From: JAICUF01 sp038250675 | GTDB lineage: Bacteria > Gemmatimonadota > Gemmatimonadetes > Gemmatimonadales > GWC2-71-9 | DNA: 64,000 nt | Assembly (NCBI GenBank): GCA_038250675.1 | Contig: JBBSCB010000017.1 | Span: 1-64,000, forward strand | Direction of reading: 5' to 3' | Shown: positions 26,313-34,642 of the stretch, one piece after another | Layout: each line of letters begins with the position of its first letter | Position numbering within the stretch: position 1 is the stretch's first letter | Made by a program: the position numbers and the translations under genes | Notes under the pieces: model-generated | What the model was told of the DNA's origin: nothing | Databases searched by the model: none | The model's input: the letters and a program-made list of their open reading frames with translations, nothing else

Positions 26313-27523
26313 GCGCTGTGCTCGTGCGGCTGCGCGCACTGCTCGGCACCAGCGGCGTCGAGCGGGACCCCGACGGGTTGCCGCGCGCGACGCCCGATTC
26401 GAGCGAGAGCGCGGCACTGGTCTGCCGCCTGGCCCACGACGAGGGCTGGAAGATCCGGCTCGAGGGTCAGGGCACCTGGCTCCCGGCCGACGCGCCGGCG
26501 GACCTGGCCCTCAGCACCCGCGGGCTCGACCGGGTGATCTCGGTGAACCCGGCCGATCTCATGGCCACGATTCAGGCCGGCGCCCCGATGGATGCCGTTC
26601 GCCGCCGGCTCGCCGACGACGGGATGTGGCTCGCACTGGATCCGCCGGGTCGCCCGGAGCGAAGCCTGGGGTCGGTCGTCGCCACGGCCACGGCGGGACC
26701 GCTGCGGCTGGGCGCGGGCGCCGTCCGCGATCACATCGTGGGCTGCACCGTTGCTACCGGCGACGGCCGCGTCGTGCATGCCGGCGGCCGCGTGGTCAAG
26801 AACGTCGCAGGCTACGACCTGACCAAGCTGCACGTCGGCGGGTTTGGCGGCTTTGGCGTCATCACCGAGCTCCACGTGCGGCTGCGCACGCTTCCCCGCG
26901 CGGACGTGACGCTGCTCGCCCGCGGTCCCCGGGACCGGCTGACCGCTACCGGGCGCGCATTCACCGCATCCGGCATCGCGCCGATAGCCGCGGAGTTGCT
27001 CTCGCCCGCACTCGCGGCGGGGCCCGAGTGGGTCCTGGCGGTCCGCTTTGCCGGTACCGATGCCGCCGTGCTCGCCGGTGCCCGGGATCTCCAGAGCGCC
27101 ACCGATCTGCCCTGGCAGCCGCTGCCGGCCGAGCGAAGCACCGGCTTCTGGGCGCTGGCGGCGCGGGCAGTGCTGGGCGGGCCGATCACCCTGCGACTCG
27201 GCGTGCTGCCCGATGGACTGGATGAGGCACTCGATCTCGTGTCGCACGACCTGGACGAGGGACTGGTCTCCGCCGGCGCTGCGGCCGGGATGCTGCGCTG
27301 GACCGGCGACGCCACCGCCGAGCGGCTCCGCGCGGTGCGGCGGATCGCGGCCGCGCGGGAAATCCCGATGACGATCGAACGCGCCCCCTGGCCGCTTCGC
27401 CACAACGTGGGCCACTTCGGGGCCTATCGCGAAGGCGTGGGACGACTGGTGGATCGGCTGCGCGAGACGTTCGACCCCAATCTTTCGCTTCGCGTTGCGC
27501 TTGACGGTGACGACACCGCCTGA
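26309..27523 (+). CDS. glcE: Glycolate oxidase FAD-binding subunit GlcE
   Basis: The 404-residue protein has the GlcE hallmark VVKNVAGYDLTKLHVGGFG and a shorter FAD domain than GlcD. GTG 26309 overlaps the GlcD stop. It is the second flavin subunit of the complex. Confidence 0.92.
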   Translation: MSAVLVRLRALLGTSGVERDPDGLPRATPDSSESAALVCRLAHDEGWKIRLEGQGTWLPADAPADLALSTRGLDRVISVNPADLMATIQAGAPMDAVRRRLADDGMWLALDPPGRPERSLGSVVATATAGPLRLGAGAVRDHIVGCTVATGDGRVVHAGGRVVKNVAGYDLTKLHVGGFGGFGVITELHVRLRTLPRADVTLLARGPRDRLTATGRAFTASGIAPIAAELLSPALAAGPEWVLAVRFAGTDAAVLAGARDLQSATDLPWQPLPAERSTGFWALAARAVLGGPITLRLGVLPDGLDEALDLVSHDLDEGLVSAGAAAGMLRWTGDATAERLRAVRRIAAAREIPMTIERAPWPLRHNVGHFGAYREGVGRLVDRLRETFDPNLSLRVALDGDDTA

Positions 27524-28802
27524 TACCAGCGGGCGCGCCTCGCCGTTCGCGGCGCTCGATCCCTGCGTGCACTGCGGTTTCTGCCTGCCCGCGTGTCCCA
27601 CCTATCTCGCCACCGGCGACGAAGCCGACAGTCCGCGCGGCCGCATCGTGCTCATGCGGGCGCTCGAGCGCGGCGAGCTGCCCCCAGCCGATCCCGCCGT
27701 CGTGCACCACCTGGACGCCTGCCTCGGCTGCCGCGGATGCGAACCGGCATGCCCGTCGGGCGTGGGATACGGCCGCGGCCTGGAAGCGGCGCGCGAGCTG
27801 CTGGCCGCCGCCAACGGCCTCGGCATGCGCGCGCAGCTTGTGCTTCAGATGTTTCGGCGGCGGGCGTTGTGGCGCACCGTCTTCGGCGCGGCCGGAGTGC
27901 TCCGGCGCACCGGCCTTGCCCGCCGGCTCGCGGGAAGCGGGACCGGCGGTTTTGCCTTCGGCATGCTGGCGGCGACCGCACCCGCGCTTGAGGTGGCCGT
28001 GGACGCCCGCGGCAGCGCCGATGGGCCCGCCTCGCGCGGCACCGTCGCGCTGTTCCGCGGCTGCGTCATGGACACGCTGTTCCGGCACGTCCACGAGGCC
28101 ACCCGGCACACGCTGACGGCCAACGGCTACCGCGTCGTGGAGGTGGCGGGCCAGGAGTGCTGCGGCGCGCTGCACGCGCACGCGGGCGCCACGGCGGCGG
28201 CGCGGGCGCTGGCCGCGCGGAACGTGGCCGCGCTGGCCGAACGGGCCGATTTCATCGTGGTCAACAGCGCGGGCTGCGGTGCGCTCCTCAAGGACTATGG
28301 TCACCTCCTGGGCACGAAGCGCGCTGAGGCCATGGCCGCGCGCGTGCGCGACGTGAGCGAGCTGCTCGCCGACGCCGGGCCGCGCTCCGGCGGCGCCATG
28401 CCGCTCGACGTCGCGTATGACGCGCCCTGTCATCTGCTCTACGCACAGGGAGTGCGCGCCGCGCCGCTCGTGGTGCTCGGCGCCATCCCGGAGCTCAGGG
28501 TCCGGCTCCTGCCGGGATCGGAACAGTGCTGCGGCAGCGCGGGCATCTACTCGATGCTCCACCCCGCCATGGCCCGTCGCGTACTGGATGCCAAGATCGC
28601 CGAGCTGGCCGGCGCCGTCCCGCGTCCCGCGCTGGTTATCACCGGCAACCCCGGCTGTCTGATGCAGATCGGCGCCGGCCTCCTCGCCGCCGGGCTCCCC
28701 ATCGGCGTCGCGCACCCGGTGGAGCTGCTCGACCGCTCATACCGGATCGGCGGCGTTTACGACGCGCCGCCACGGGAGATCGCGGCCGCCCACCCGTCGT
28801 AA
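27507..28802 (+). CDS. glcF: Glycolate oxidase iron-sulfur subunit GlcF
   Basis: The product has two ferredoxin-type 4Fe-4S clusters, CVHCGFCLPACP and CLGCRGCEPACPSG, followed by two CCG domains (QECCGALHAHAG and EQCCGSAG) as in GlcF, LutA and HdrD. It carries electrons from the flavin subunits. The GTG at 27507 is chosen; a TTG at 27495 in the same frame is possible. Both overlap the end of glcE. No permease or glyoxylate enzyme is adjacent. Confidence 0.92.
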   Translation: MTTPPDTSGRASPFAALDPCVHCGFCLPACPTYLATGDEADSPRGRIVLMRALERGELPPADPAVVHHLDACLGCRGCEPACPSGVGYGRGLEAARELLAAANGLGMRAQLVLQMFRRRALWRTVFGAAGVLRRTGLARRLAGSGTGGFAFGMLAATAPALEVAVDARGSADGPASRGTVALFRGCVMDTLFRHVHEATRHTLTANGYRVVEVAGQECCGALHAHAGATAAARALAARNVAALAERADFIVVNSAGCGALLKDYGHLLGTKRAEAMAARVRDVSELLADAGPRSGGAMPLDVAYDAPCHLLYAQGVRAAPLVVLGAIPELRVRLLPGSEQCCGSAGIYSMLHPAMARRVLDAKIAELAGAVPRPALVITGNPGCLMQIGAGLLAAGLPIGVAHPVELLDRSYRIGGVYDAPPREIAAAHPS

Positions 28803-28819
28803 CCGCGTATATTCCGGGC

Positions 28820-29488
28820 ATGGCCAGCGGACGTGCGATTCTGTTCGATTTCAACGGCGTCATCATCGACGACGAGCCGCAGCACTGCGACGCGCTCATC
28901 ATCACGCTCGCCGAGCACGGCGTCCCGCTCGACCGCGAGACGTACTACCGCGATTACCTGGGCTTCGACGACCGCGAGTGCTTCCGCTTCGGCCTTGCCG
29001 GCGCCGGCCGGCCGGCCGATGCCGGTACGATCACCGCCGCCATCGAGCAGAAGGCCACGCACTACGAACGGTCGGTCCGCCGGGCCATGACCCTGATACC
29101 CGGCGCCGCCGACTTCATACGGGCCGCCGCCGCCGCGGGGTACCGGCTCGGCATCGTCTCCGGCGCGCTGCGCCGGGAGATCGACCTGATGCTCGGCGTC
29201 GCGGGACTGCGCGCGCAGTTCGACGTCGTCGTGGCCGCCGAGGACGTGCCGGCGTGCAAGCCGGACCCGGCCGGCTACCTCCGCGCGCTCGAGGCGCTTG
29301 GGGTCGCCTCCGCCCGTTGCGTCGTGATCGAGGACTCCCGGCCCGGACTGGATGCGGCGCGCGCGGCCGGCCTCCGCTGCGCCATGCTCACCACGTCGCA
29401 CCCGGCAGACGAGCTCGCCGATGCCGATGCCGTGTGGCCGGATCTCAGCGGCCGCGCCCCCGATCAGCTTCCGTGGGCCGATGCCTGA
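28820..29488 (+). CDS. HAD-IA phosphatase with a DFNG catalytic motif
   Basis: A 222-residue HAD phosphatase of the beta-phosphoglucomutase group. The cap region follows residue 15, motif II is IVSGA, motif III Lys lies in CKPDP and motif IV is VIEDSRPGLDAA. Motif I reads FDFNGVIIDDE: the nucleophile Asp is kept, but the second Asp (general acid/base) is Asn. Some HAD lineages carry this variant naturally, and it can slow phosphoryl transfer. The gene follows glcF by 17 bases. Phosphoglycolate as a substrate, to feed GlcDEF, is an attractive guess but unproven. Confidence 0.88.
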   Translation: MASGRAILFDFNGVIIDDEPQHCDALIITLAEHGVPLDRETYYRDYLGFDDRECFRFGLAGAGRPADAGTITAAIEQKATHYERSVRRAMTLIPGAADFIRAAAAAGYRLGIVSGALRREIDLMLGVAGLRAQFDVVVAAEDVPACKPDPAGYLRALEALGVASARCVVIEDSRPGLDAARAAGLRCAMLTTSHPADELADADAVWPDLSGRAPDQLPWADA

Positions 29489-30470
29489 TCTCGACATCGC
29501 CTTCGACGACGAGCGTCTGGCCCGTGTCCGCCACGGCGCGCTCGTGGTCGTCACCGATCCCGCGATCTTCCGGGTGGAAGGCGGCGGTGCGCTGCAGTGC
29601 CTGCAGGGACTCCTCACCAACGATCTGGCCCAGCCCGGCGATCACAGTCTGGTGTACGGCGCGCTGCTGACGCCCAAGGGCGCCATCGTGGTGGACTACT
29701 GGGTCACCCGCATGCCGGACGGCTTCACGTTGATCGCGCCGGCGGATGCGCGCCAGGCTTCGCTCGATCTCTTCCAGCGCCAGCTCCCGCCACGACTGGC
29801 GCGCGTCACCGATCAGACCGGTGACGCGCGCGTGGCGTGGCTCATCGGCGCGCAGGCGTTCCAGATGCTGGTCAAGTCCGGCCTGGGCGCGCTGCCGGAG
29901 GCCGCGGGGCGCGTGGTGGTCGTGGACACGATCCAGGGCCGCCTGCTGGTGGCGCTCGCGCCGGAGCAGGCGCCCTTTGCCGCCCTGATTGCCGGACCGG
30001 CACCGGCCATCACGTTTGCGGTCGACACCCTGCGCCGAGCCGGCGCGTGCGTGGGATCCGGGACCGACCTGCAGGTCGCGCGCATCCTGGCGGGTTGGCC
30101 CGCGCTGGGCCATGAGATCGACGGGCGGACACTGCCGCAGGAGGTGCGGTACGACGCCATCGGCGGCGTGTCCTACACCAAGGGCTGCTACACCGGCCAG
30201 GAGACGGTAGCGCGGCTCCATTTCCGGGGGCATGCCAACCGCGAGCTGCGGGGCATCCGGTGGAACAACGTCGAGCCGCTGACCGGACGCGGCGTCGTGC
30301 GGGACGGCAAGGAGGTCGGCAGTGTGCGGTCGACCGTCGCGCTCGATGGGCGGGTGCTGGGGCTGGCGCTGCTGCGGCGCGAGATCGGGACGGGCGATGT
30401 GGTGGAGGCGGGTGGCCGCGCGGCCACGGTGGTCGCACTGCCATTCGGCGGCGCGGAGCTCGACGCCTGA
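29481..30470 (+). CDS. ygfZ: YgfZ/GcvT-like folate-binding Fe-S cluster protein
   Basis: The 329-residue protein carries the YgfZ signature KGCYTGQETVAR near residues 232-243, with the conserved Cys, plus the tetrahydrofolate-binding fold of the GcvT family. YgfZ helps repair or build certain iron-sulfur clusters, matching the cluster-rich GlcF nearby. It overlaps the HAD gene by eight bases and ends just before a strong hairpin. Confidence 0.93.
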   Translation: MPDLDIAFDDERLARVRHGALVVVTDPAIFRVEGGGALQCLQGLLTNDLAQPGDHSLVYGALLTPKGAIVVDYWVTRMPDGFTLIAPADARQASLDLFQRQLPPRLARVTDQTGDARVAWLIGAQAFQMLVKSGLGALPEAAGRVVVVDTIQGRLLVALAPEQAPFAALIAGPAPAITFAVDTLRRAGACVGSGTDLQVARILAGWPALGHEIDGRTLPQEVRYDAIGGVSYTKGCYTGQETVARLHFRGHANRELRGIRWNNVEPLTGRGVVRDGKEVGSVRSTVALDGRVLGLALLRREIGTGDVVEAGGRAATVVALPFGGAELDA

Positions 30471-30478
30471 ACGCACGC

Positions 30479-30506
30479 GGGTCCGGAGCGCGAACGCTCC
30501 GGACCC
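30479..30506. terminator. Perfect 12-base hairpin between convergent genes
   Basis: The arms at 30479-30490 and 30495-30506 pair perfectly around a CGAA loop, eight bases after the ygfZ stop and 25 before the end of the opposing lipoprotein gene. It probably terminates both directions, though no T run is present. Confidence 0.65.
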
Positions 30507-30531
30507 GGCGAGACCGCGCGGAGGGCCGCGC

Positions 30532-30720
30532 TTACTTCATCGTGGCCGTGTCGCGGGCCATCATGCTGTCGCGCGCCATCATGGTGTCATGCGCCATCAT
30601 GGTCGTGTCCGTCGTCATCGTGGTCGGGGTCATCATCGTCGTGTCGGCCGTGTTCGCCGTGTCCTTCTTGGTGCCACACGCCGCCAGCACGATAACCGCC
30701 GCAATCGCAAACTTCTTCAT
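30532..30720 (-). CDS. Small Met/Thr-rich repeat lipoprotein
   Basis: The 62-residue protein has a lipoprotein signal (KKFAIAAVIVLAAC, Cys15) and then only Thr, Met, Asp and Ala-rich short repeats: TTMM, TDTTMMAHD, TMMARDS, MMARDT. I do not recognise a family. Stacked Met residues in the periplasm can bind soft metals such as copper, but nothing else points to that. A clear Shine-Dalgarno (AAGGAGC) precedes the ATG at 30720 and rules out the longer frame to 30918. The DUF4397 lipoprotein encoded at 38924-39739 ends in a similar short tail. Confidence 0.75.
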   Translation of the reverse strand: MKKFAIAAVIVLAACGTKKDTANTADTTMMTPTTMTTDTTMMAHDTMMARDSMMARDTATMK

Positions 30721-30812
30721 CGTTGCTCCTTCGAGGGGATAGGGTGGCACAGGCGTCCGAACGCTGCCCGCCATTTCAGCCGGGGCATCGCTGAAAACCA
30801 AGACTGGGGCCG

Positions 30813-30840
30813 AAACTACCGCCCCGGCGAGTTTTGTCAA
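30813..30840 (-). promoter_or_regulatory. Likely promoter of the small lipoprotein gene
   Basis: On the minus strand TTGACA (30840-30835) and TAGTTT (30818-30813) are spaced 16 bases apart, leaving a leader of about 85 bases before the ATG at 30720. Confidence 0.5.
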
Positions 30841-30924
30841 GTAAGTGGCGGGTGGGGCAGGACTTGCCCCGGAGCTGGCCGCGGCGGCACCGGGGACCGG
30901 ACCCGGCCCCGGCACCAAAAACCG

Positions 30925-30947
30925 AAGTCATTGCTTTGCAATGACTT
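30925..30947. promoter_or_regulatory. Perfect dyad AAGTCATTGC-TTT-GCAATGACTT
   Basis: Ten-base perfect inverted repeats flank a three-base centre, 22 bases before the ATG of the chelatase-type ATPase gene. It could be an operator or a 5'-leader hairpin. The same nine-base word occurs in two other divergent promoter regions of this window. Confidence 0.55.
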
Positions 30948-30969
30948 GATGAACGTGGAAGGATGGTCA

Positions 30970-32427
30970 ATGGCTCACCTCCACACCCTGGGCGACCTCC
31001 GGCAGAGCCGCTGGGCTGAGCCCCCGCTCCGCGGCCGAAGCGTCCGAACCGAGGTGCGCACCAATCTCCTCGCCCGCCTCGAGGCCGGCGGCCCCCTGCT
31101 GCCCGGCATCGTGGGTTACGACGACACCGTGGTGCCCCAGCTCATCAACGCGCTGCTGGCGCGCCATCACTTCATCCTGCTCGGGCTCCGCGGCCAGGCC
31201 AAGAGCCGCCTCCTCCGCGCTCTGGTGGATTTCCTCGACGAGGAGATTCCCGTCGTCGCCGGCAGCGAGGTAAACGACGATCCGTTCGCTCCGATCTCCA
31301 AGTTTGCCCGCGAGCGCATCGCCGAGTGCCGCGACGCGACGCCGATCGCCTGGCTGCGCCGCTCCCAGCGCTACGTCGAGAAGCTGGCCACGCCGGACGT
31401 CACTATCGCCGACCTGGTGGGCGATCTTGATCCCATCAAGGCCGCGCGCGGCGGTCACCTGCTCTCGGATGAGCTGACGATGCATTTCGGGCTGCTGCCG
31501 CGCGCCAATCGCGGCATCTTTGCCATCAACGAGCTGCCCGATCTCAGCGGCAAGGTCCAGGTCGGCCTCTTCAACATCATGCAGGAAGGCGATGTCCAGA
31601 TCAAAGGCTATCCGGTACGCCTGCCGCTCGACGTCCTGCTGGCCTTCACCGCCAATCCCGAGGACTACACCGCACGCGGCAAGATCATCACGCCGCTCAA
31701 GGATCGCATCGGCTCGGAGATCATCACGCACTACCCGCGCACGATCGAGCTCGGGATGGCGATCACGGCGCAGGAAGCGTGGACCGACCGCGGCCGGCCG
31801 CTCCGGATCCCCGACTTCATCACGGAGCTGATCGAGCGCATCGCGTTCGAGGCGCGGGAGGACAAGCGGGTGGACCGCCGCTCGGGCGTGAGCCAGCGGC
31901 TGCCCATCAGCGTGCTGGAAAACGCCGTCTCGAACGCCGAGCGGCGGGTGGCGGCGTCGGGCGAGACCGAGGTGGTGCCGCGGGTGAGCGACGTCTACGC
32001 GGCCGTGCCGTCCATCACCGGCAAGCTCGAGCTCGAATACGAGGGCGAGCTGCAGGGAGGCGATACGGTGGCGCGCGAGCTGATCCGCCGCGCGGCCGGC
32101 CGCACGCTGGACGAGCGCATCGGCGAGGCCGACCTGCTGGGCATCGTCACCTGGTTCGACGAAGGGGGCACCCTGAAGGTGGCGGGCGACGAGCGGTCCG
32201 ATCTCTGTCTCAAGGGCTTCGCGGTGGTCTCCGGCCTGGTGGAAACCGCGCACATGCTGGCGCTCGGCTCCCCGGATGACGTGCCGACGACGGTGGCCGG
32301 CTGCGAGCTGATTTTGGAGGGACTGGCGGCGCACAAGCGGATCACGCGGAGCGAGGAGCTGGGCTACAGTCGGGCCCGCCCCGATCGGCGCGACCCGCCG
32401 TACGGCAAGGGGATGACTTTCGGGTGA
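30970..32427 (+). CDS. Magnesium-chelatase/MoxR-type AAA+ ATPase
   Basis: The 485-residue protein has a Walker A GLRGQAKS near residues 73-80, and a Walker B-like IFAINELPDL in which the usual Asp is Asn, as in a ChlI/BchI-like subfamily. Sensor-type FTANPEDYT and the following PLKDRIGSEI are also present. Such ATPases act with a VWA-domain partner to remodel or insert a metal into a target. The matching VWA gene is 3.5 kb downstream, beyond three unrelated genes. A GGAAGG lies just upstream of the ATG at 30970; longer open frames upstream cross the dyad and are rejected. Confidence 0.88.
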   Translation: MAHLHTLGDLRQSRWAEPPLRGRSVRTEVRTNLLARLEAGGPLLPGIVGYDDTVVPQLINALLARHHFILLGLRGQAKSRLLRALVDFLDEEIPVVAGSEVNDDPFAPISKFARERIAECRDATPIAWLRRSQRYVEKLATPDVTIADLVGDLDPIKAARGGHLLSDELTMHFGLLPRANRGIFAINELPDLSGKVQVGLFNIMQEGDVQIKGYPVRLPLDVLLAFTANPEDYTARGKIITPLKDRIGSEIITHYPRTIELGMAITAQEAWTDRGRPLRIPDFITELIERIAFEAREDKRVDRRSGVSQRLPISVLENAVSNAERRVAASGETEVVPRVSDVYAAVPSITGKLELEYEGELQGGDTVARELIRRAAGRTLDERIGEADLLGIVTWFDEGGTLKVAGDERSDLCLKGFAVVSGLVETAHMLALGSPDDVPTTVAGCELILEGLAAHKRITRSEELGYSRARPDRRDPPYGKGMTFG

Positions 32428-33890
32428 CGTGCATCCTTCAGGCCGCCGGATGCCGCCTCGTGCTGCTCGGACTGTGCGTCATCGTCGTGTCCTGCACACG
32501 ACGAGACCCGTTGACCAACCCGCCGCTCTACGACCTTGTGATCTTGAACGGCCGCGTCATGAATCCCGCATCAGGGCTCGACTCGACACGCGATGTCGGG
32601 ATTTCTGGTGGCGTCATCCGGGCGGTCAGTGCCCGGGCGCTGCGCGGCCGGGACACCATCGATGCGCGCGGCATGGTCGTAGCTCCCGGTTTCATTGACC
32701 TGCACCAACACGCGCAGGACACGGCCGGGTATCGCGTTGAAGTTCTCGATGGGACGACGACGGCGCTTGAACTTGAAGGTGGAACTGTTGACGTCGATGA
32801 CTGGTACGCCGCTCGCGCCGGCCGGTCGATCATCAATCACGGCGTAAGCGTCGGACATGACCAGGTCCGCATGCGGGTGATGCACGATCCGGGAACCGAT
32901 ACCCCGCTGGGTCCGGCCAAGTCACGGGCGATGACGCCTGCGGAAATGCAGAAGATGGCCGCCATATTCGATCATGGCTTTCGACGCGGCGCCGTTGCCG
33001 CGGGGATGGTAATCGAGGTCACGCCGGCGGCGACTCCCTGGGAAATTCTGGAGGTGTACCGGGTCGCCGCGAAGTACGGTGCGGCGGTGCACGTGCACAT
33101 GCGCGCCCTTCAGGAACCGCAGTATTTCCTCGAGACCGAAGAGGTGATTGCCGCGACGGCGGCAACCGGGGCTGCGTCGCACATCGTGCACATCCAGAGT
33201 TCGGAGGGCGAGGATACACCGCGGGCACTGGAGCTGGTTCGCGGTGCGCGGGCGCGCGGACTGGACATCACGGCGGAGGTGTATCCGTACACCGCGTCCA
33301 TGTCGAAAATCGAAGGCGCGGACAATGACGACTGGAAGACGTGGTCAGCCAGCAAATTCCAGCGTTTCGAGTGGGCGTTGACCGGGGAAAAGTTGACGCG
33401 TGCGACGTTCGGGAGGTACCGCGCCATCGGCGGGTTCATCGTGGAATACAGCAATCCTGAAAGCCTCGTCACGGCCGCCGTCGCGGACTCGCTGACGATG
33501 ATTGCAAGCGATGGAATTCTGCACGCGGGCACGGGACATCCACGCGTCGCGGGCACATTTGCCCGGGTGCTCGGCCACTACGCACGGGAGGTCGGCGCGT
33601 TGACGTTGATGGACGCGCTGCGGAAAATGACGATTGAACCTGCGCGGCGCCTCGAGCATCGCGTTCCAGCGATGGCACGGCGAGGTCGCCTGGAGGCCGG
33701 AGCATCGGCGGACATCGTGGTGTTTGATGCCGCCACCGTGATTGACCGCGCCACATACCGCCAACCGACGCTACCACCAACCGGCATTCGTGATGTACTG
33801 GTGAATGGTGTGCCCATCGTTCGGGCGGGAGTGCTCCGGACAGGAATCTTTCCGGGGCAACCGATTCGCGGTGCAGTCCAACAGCCGTAG
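32424..33890 (+). CDS. Amidohydrolase lipoprotein (N-acyl-D-amino acid deacylase-like)
   Basis: The 488-residue protein has a lipobox (VIVVSC) and the amidohydrolase metal motifs: HQHAQD for the HxH pair, a Glu in TTALELEGG where D-aminoacylases have their bridging residue, His in AAVHVHMR and SHIVHIQSS, and Asp in MIASDG. It likely hydrolyses N-acylated amino acids or related cyclic amides at the outside of the cell. It starts at a GTG overlapping the ATPase stop. Its codons are visibly less GC-rich at third positions than those of its neighbours, suggesting acquisition by transfer. Confidence 0.85.
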   Translation: MTCILQAAGCRLVLLGLCVIVVSCTRRDPLTNPPLYDLVILNGRVMNPASGLDSTRDVGISGGVIRAVSARALRGRDTIDARGMVVAPGFIDLHQHAQDTAGYRVEVLDGTTTALELEGGTVDVDDWYAARAGRSIINHGVSVGHDQVRMRVMHDPGTDTPLGPAKSRAMTPAEMQKMAAIFDHGFRRGAVAAGMVIEVTPAATPWEILEVYRVAAKYGAAVHVHMRALQEPQYFLETEEVIAATAATGAASHIVHIQSSEGEDTPRALELVRGARARGLDITAEVYPYTASMSKIEGADNDDWKTWSASKFQRFEWALTGEKLTRATFGRYRAIGGFIVEYSNPESLVTAAVADSLTMIASDGILHAGTGHPRVAGTFARVLGHYAREVGALTLMDALRKMTIEPARRLEHRVPAMARRGRLEAGASADIVVFDAATVIDRATYRQPTLPPTGIRDVLVNGVPIVRAGVLRTGIFPGQPIRGAVQQP

Positions 33891-33941
33891 CCTGCGGGTG
33901 GCTCCGCGCATCCGCGGATGACTCGGCGCCGCGCTCAGGTC

Positions 33942-34586
33942 TCAGTCGGGCGCCCCGGCGTCCGCCCCCCATCCCACCCCCCGTGCCCATCCCACCACCA
34001 CCTCCGCCGCCCCCGCCATCCCCAGCAACCCCGTATTCAGGATCATGTGGTAGTTCACCGGCTCCGCCCAGTCCCGCCCGTAATACTCCCGATGATACCG
34101 GGCCCGCATCGCATCGCTCTCGTCCACGATGCGCGCCGCTTCCGACGGGTCCATGCCCAGCCGCACCGATGCCGCGTGGATGCGGAATTCCCGTGGTGCC
34201 ACCAGCTTGACGTGCAGTGCGTCCTTCTGCTGATCGAGCACGGCCGGCGCGGCGCGGCCCACCAGCACCAGCCGCCCCCGCGTCGCCATCTCGCCCACCA
34301 CCGACTCGGTGATCCGGACCAGCGCGGCTTCATCAAACTCCGCCACCGTGCCGCCCGGCGGCGGGAACAGCTCGGGCGTGGCCGCCGCGAGCGTGCGGGT
34401 GAGGCGCTCGACGAAGCTGGGTGCGCGCTCCTCCCGCTCCGCCACCAGCTCGGGCGAAATCCCCGCGCGCGCCGCCACTTGCTCCACCAGTTCGTTGTCC
34501 ACGACGGCCCAGCCGAGGGCGCGCGCCACCCGTCCCGCTACATCGGACCCGCCGGCGCCGTACTGCCGCGAAATGGTGATGACCAT
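33942..34586 (-). CDS. Cytidylate kinase-like family protein
   Basis: The 214-residue protein begins MVITISRQYGAGGSDVAGRV, the P-loop-like opening of cytidylate kinase-like proteins, and has VLVGRAA, RARYHREYYGRDW and NYHMILNTG as further family motifs. The true cytidylate kinase signature is divergent, so its substrate is uncertain. The ATG at 34586 is the natural start; a much longer frame upstream is a shadow of the MFS gene. Confidence 0.85.
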   Translation of the reverse strand: MVITISRQYGAGGSDVAGRVARALGWAVVDNELVEQVAARAGISPELVAEREERAPSFVERLTRTLAAATPELFPPPGGTVAEFDEAALVRITESVVGEMATRGRLVLVGRAAPAVLDQQKDALHVKLVAPREFRIHAASVRLGMDPSEAARIVDESDAMRARYHREYYGRDWAEPVNYHMILNTGLLGMAGAAEVVVGWARGVGWGADAGAPD

Positions 34587-34642
34587 GGCCCAACCTACGG
34601 CGTGGCACCCAAACCGACCAGAGCGTGGGCCGCTCTCCCGGC

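Noticed and set aside
33909..33920. Palindrome CATCCGCGGATG after the amidohydrolase gene
   Set aside because: It is a self-complementary word with no loop, no T run and no gene start nearby. Such words are common in GC-rich DNA.
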